DNA from: an uncultured Angelakisella sp.
GTDB taxonomy: Bacteria; Bacillota; Clostridia; Oscillospirales; Ruminococcaceae
Reading direction: 5' to 3'
NCBI GenBank assembly: GCA_904420255.1
Contig: CAJFUT010000318.1
Location: 1-8,339, forward strand
DNA: 8,339 nt
The position numbers were made by a program, and so were the translations under genes. This document shows positions 6,655-8,339 of this stretch, piece by piece (position 1 is the first letter of the stretch; each line of letters opens with the position of its first letter). A model generated the notes under the pieces. That model searched no databases and was not told the origin of the DNA. It was given only the letters and a program-made list of their open reading frames with translations.

Positions 6655-7839
6655 ATGAAAGGCTGGCTTGCCCTTTTGCTGGCGGCGATGCTCACCGCCT
6701 GCTCCGCTTCCGGCGGCGCGGCGTCCGGCGGCGCGGCGGCCTCCGCGCCCAGCTCCGCCGGGTCCTCCGCGGCCCAGGAGGCCCCCTCCCAAAGCCAGGA
6801 GGAGGCCCCGCCGGAGGAAACCCCGGCTGTGGACAACACCTGGCAGGTGGACCTGCCGGAAAACCATAATATGGACCCTGCGGTGTTTGAGGCTCTCCAC
6901 GCCGCTCTCCCCGGCTCCGGCATCCATTCGGTGGTGACGGTGAAGGACGGGGTCATCATCGACGAGTACTACGAGGACGGCTGCGATGCGGACAGCCTGT
7001 TCCAGCTCCATTCCGCCTCCAAATCCTACACCGGGGCCCTCATCGGCATCGCCATTGAGGAGGGGTATATCGACAGCGTGGACGACCCCCTCTCCAAATA
7101 CCTGCCCCAGGTGCTGGAGCAGGAGGACACCCGCAAGCAGCAGCTCACCCTGCGCCACCTGCTGACCCACACCTCCGGCCTGGAGTGGTACGAGTGGGGC
7201 AGCGGCTACAGCAACTGGAACGAATTCCGCTCGGCGGACAACTGGGTGGACTATATCCTGGGCCGCAGCCTGGTTTACGAGCCCGGCACCGTCTTTAATT
7301 ACAGCACCGGGAACACCCACCTCCTTTCGGCGGTTCTGGAGGCGGCCACCGGCATGGGCCAGGAGGAGTACTGCCGCATCCATCTCTTTGACCCCATGGG
7401 GGTTTCGGAGGAAACCTACTGGGGCACCGACCCCCAGGGGATTGTGGACGGCGGCAACGGCCTGGTGACCACCGCCCGGGACGCGGCCAAATTCGGCCAG
7501 CTCTTCCTGAACGGCGGCGTCTGGAACGGGGAGCAGCTGGTCCCCGCCGCCTGGGTGGAGGAATCCACCGCCGCCAAGAATAACGGCGCCGGGGACGGCA
7601 CCGGCTCCTACGGCTACCAGTGGTGGATGCGCTCCTTCACCACCGGGGGATACGGCACTTACTCCACCCCTTACCCCGCCGCCACCTACGACGTCTATTA
7701 CGCCTTCGGCCACGCGGGGCAGTTTATCCTTGTGGTGCCGGAGCTGGAGCTGGTCACCGTCTTTACCAGCAGCTGCCAGAGCTCCTACGGCCCCCGGCCC
7801 TACTTCACCGACTATATCCTGAACGCCTACATGGGGTGA
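6655..7839 (+). CDS. Lipoprotein serine hydrolase, beta-lactamase/esterase family
   Basis: A likely exported, lipid-anchored serine hydrolase of the PF00144 type (class C beta-lactamase, DD-peptidase, esterase and 6-aminohexanoate-dimer hydrolase relatives). The substrate cannot be told from sequence. It has 394 residues. The signal peptide MKGWLALLLAAMLTAC ends in lipobox LTAC with lipidated C16. A low-complexity Ser/Ala/Gly then Glu/Pro linker (17 to about 60) precedes the catalytic domain. Motif 1 is SASK with nucleophile S120 and K123. HLLTHTSG (168-175) is a conserved family block. Motif 2 is Y216 in FNYSTGN (YST, where YSN is frequent). Motif 3 is HAG (353-355), replacing the KTG of true beta-lactamases, so antibiotic hydrolysis is not implied. 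ATG 6655 is chosen because AGGAAAGGA lies upstream and the signal peptide begins there; an in-frame ATG at 6601 would put a hydrophilic stretch before it. Confidence 0.9.
   Translation: MKGWLALLLAAMLTACSASGGAASGGAAASAPSSAGSSAAQEAPSQSQEEAPPEETPAVDNTWQVDLPENHNMDPAVFEALHAALPGSGIHSVVTVKDGVIIDEYYEDGCDADSLFQLHSASKSYTGALIGIAIEEGYIDSVDDPLSKYLPQVLEQEDTRKQQLTLRHLLTHTSGLEWYEWGSGYSNWNEFRSADNWVDYILGRSLVYEPGTVFNYSTGNTHLLSAVLEAATGMGQEEYCRIHLFDPMGVSEETYWGTDPQGIVDGGNGLVTTARDAAKFGQLFLNGGVWNGEQLVPAAWVEESTAAKNNGAGDGTGSYGYQWWMRSFTTGGYGTYSTPYPAATYDVYYAFGHAGQFILVVPELELVTVFTSSCQSSYGPRPYFTDYILNAYMG
6709..6738 (+). repeat. Two exact tandem copies of a 15-base unit in the lipoprotein linker
   Basis: TCCGGCGGCGCGGCG occurs at 6709-6723 and again at 6724-6738. 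It encodes Ser-Gly-Gly-Ala-Ala twice, directly after the lipidated cysteine. The unit length is a multiple of three, so copy changes by slippage would only lengthen or shorten the tether between the membrane anchor and the enzyme domain. Confidence 0.85.
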
Positions 7840-7874
7840 CAGAAGTATCGGTGTACAAGGCTGTCAAGGGGAAA

Positions 7875-7909
7875 AGCGGGATTTGGCGGGACGGCTTCCC
7901 GCTCCCGCT
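7875..7909 (+). other. Nested GC-rich hairpin 35 bases after the serine hydrolase stop
   Basis: AGCGGGA (7875-7881) pairs with TCCCGCT (7903-7909), and inside it GCGGGA (7886-7891) pairs with TCCCGC (7897-7902). This makes a 13-bp stem with a 4-base bulge and a 5-base loop. It lacks a T-tract, so it is more likely a 3' end stabiliser or part of a composite terminator with the hairpin at 7964-8006 than a terminator by itself. Confidence 0.45.
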
Positions 7910-7963
7910 GTCCGGGATGCCCCATAAGAGCGTTTGGGCCGATCAGCGCAGTCATGTTGCCAT

Positions 7964-8006
7964 AAAATGAAACGCCCCCTATTCCCAATAGAGGGCGTTT
8001 CATTTT
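7964..8006. terminator. Strong bidirectional hairpin terminator
   Basis: Arms of 20 bases (7964-7983 and 7987-8006) pair with a single mismatch around a CCC loop. The outer ends are AAAATG and CATTTT, giving an A-tract before and a T-tract after the stem on either strand. This is the form of a bidirectional rho-independent terminator. It lies 124 bases beyond the serine hydrolase stop and probably ends that transcript. The arms are unusually long and regular for a plain terminator, so a dispersed repeat element is a second possibility. Confidence 0.75.
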
Positions 8007-8241
8007 GCGGGGGAGGCATCGCCGCGATAAAGACTTTACGAATCTTTTTTGGGGCCGTTTGTGATTTTTACATGGGGGTTCGTCTACAGCGCTTTTAAAT
8101 AGGGGATCACTTTTATGGGCAAATTTACCATATTGGCGGGATATGCCGCATTCTGCGCGGTTGTGCCGTAGCGCCCCGGCTGTGGTTTTTATTATCATGC
8201 AGCAGGGGAAAAGCGCCATCGGTGGAACAGCAGCCTGGATG

Positions 8242-8280
8242 AAAAAAGGGACCGGAGTAAAAACTCCAGCCCCCTTTTTT
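8242..8280. terminator. Bidirectional hairpin terminator
   Basis: AAAAAAGGG (8242-8250) pairs with CCC plus TTTTTT (8272-8280), and GGAGT (8254-8258) pairs with ACTCC (8263-8267) around an AAAA loop, with a small unpaired region between the two stems. Six T's end the plus-strand form and six T's also end the minus-strand form. It may end a transcript arising between 8007 and 8241, or one converging from beyond the window. Confidence 0.7.
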
Positions 8281-8339
8281 GCGGCCTGGCCCGGGGTCCG
8301 GCGGGATGGCGCTGGGAATCCGGGATGCCGCGGTACCAC

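Larger units (their letters stand above)
7840..8339. other. Non-coding region with three hairpins, to the window end
   Basis: No gene can be supported in these 500 bases. Hairpins lie at 7875-7909, 7964-8006 and 8242-8280. Between the last two is a stretch of about 235 bases with clearly lower G+C than the genes and runs of T. It contains one very short plus-strand open frame at 8115-8171 (18 codons, MGKFTILAGYAAFCAVVP) with AGGGG 9 bases upstream and no convincing promoter. A minus-strand open frame runs from the window end back to about 7827, but it crosses both terminators and shows no family motif, so it is not called. The last 60 bases are GC-rich again and may belong to a feature outside the window. 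Confidence 0.6.

Noticed and set aside
8020..8050. AAAGA/TCTTT pairing followed by T's as an additional terminator
   Set aside because: The stem is only 5 AT-rich base pairs and too weak to call.
7827..8339. Minus-strand open frame of 170 codons reaching the window end
   Set aside because: It crosses two terminator-like hairpins, overlaps the serine hydrolase end, has no recognisable domain, and its apparent start is only the window edge.
1..8339. A new defence, mobile or multi-gene system
   Set aside because: No transposase, integrase, nuclease, toxin-antitoxin pair, direct-repeat array or target-site duplication was found. The window is an ordinary cobalamin operon plus two unrelated genes.

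Overview
The window is high-GC DNA (roughly 70% G+C in the coding part) with strong GGAGG-type ribosome binding sites. It carries an oxygen-independent (cobalt-early) cobalamin pathway. GGG and CGG codons are frequent, and one flanking gene resembles von Willebrand factor A (vWA) proteins I recall from gut Clostridia. Together these suggest a GC-rich anaerobic Bacillota of the Oscillospirales type. This is inference; there is no rRNA or other taxonomic marker in the window.

Bases 1-5319 are the end of a plus-strand cobalamin operon: cbiB (5' end cut off), cobD, cobQ/cbiP, cobO/btuR, cbiC and cbiK. Three junctions are 4-base ATGA overlaps and two are gaps of 4 and 11 bases, so the run is probably one transcript with coupled translation. 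It closes with a GC-rich hairpin followed by four T's at 5359-5383. The genes cover cobalt insertion (cbiK), ring methyl migration (cbiC), corrin adenosylation (cobO), side-chain amidation (cobQ) and making and attaching the aminopropanol linker (cobD, cbiB). Catalytic residues are present in every gene where I could place them. No cobalamin riboswitch is visible; it would be expected upstream of the window.

Bases 5444-6328 on the minus strand encode a 294-residue protein. It starts like a vWA protein with a MIDAS DxSxS motif, then passes directly into the region that normally follows the vWA domain, so most of that domain is missing in frame. Its C-terminal half is cysteine-rich. This is the most unusual item in the window.

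Bases 6329-6654 are a divergent intergenic region with a plausible plus-strand extended -10 promoter and a stem-loop just before the next ribosome binding site. Bases 6655-7839 encode a lipoprotein serine hydrolase of the beta-lactamase/esterase family. Bases 7840-8339 hold no gene I can support but contain three hairpins, two of which look like bidirectional terminators bracketing an AT-richer stretch of about 235 bases.

I found no mobile element, CRISPR array, tRNA or rRNA, and no clear new multi-gene system. The items worth a second look are the deleted vWA protein, the change in codon use at the operon boundary, and the hairpin-rich non-coding stretches.
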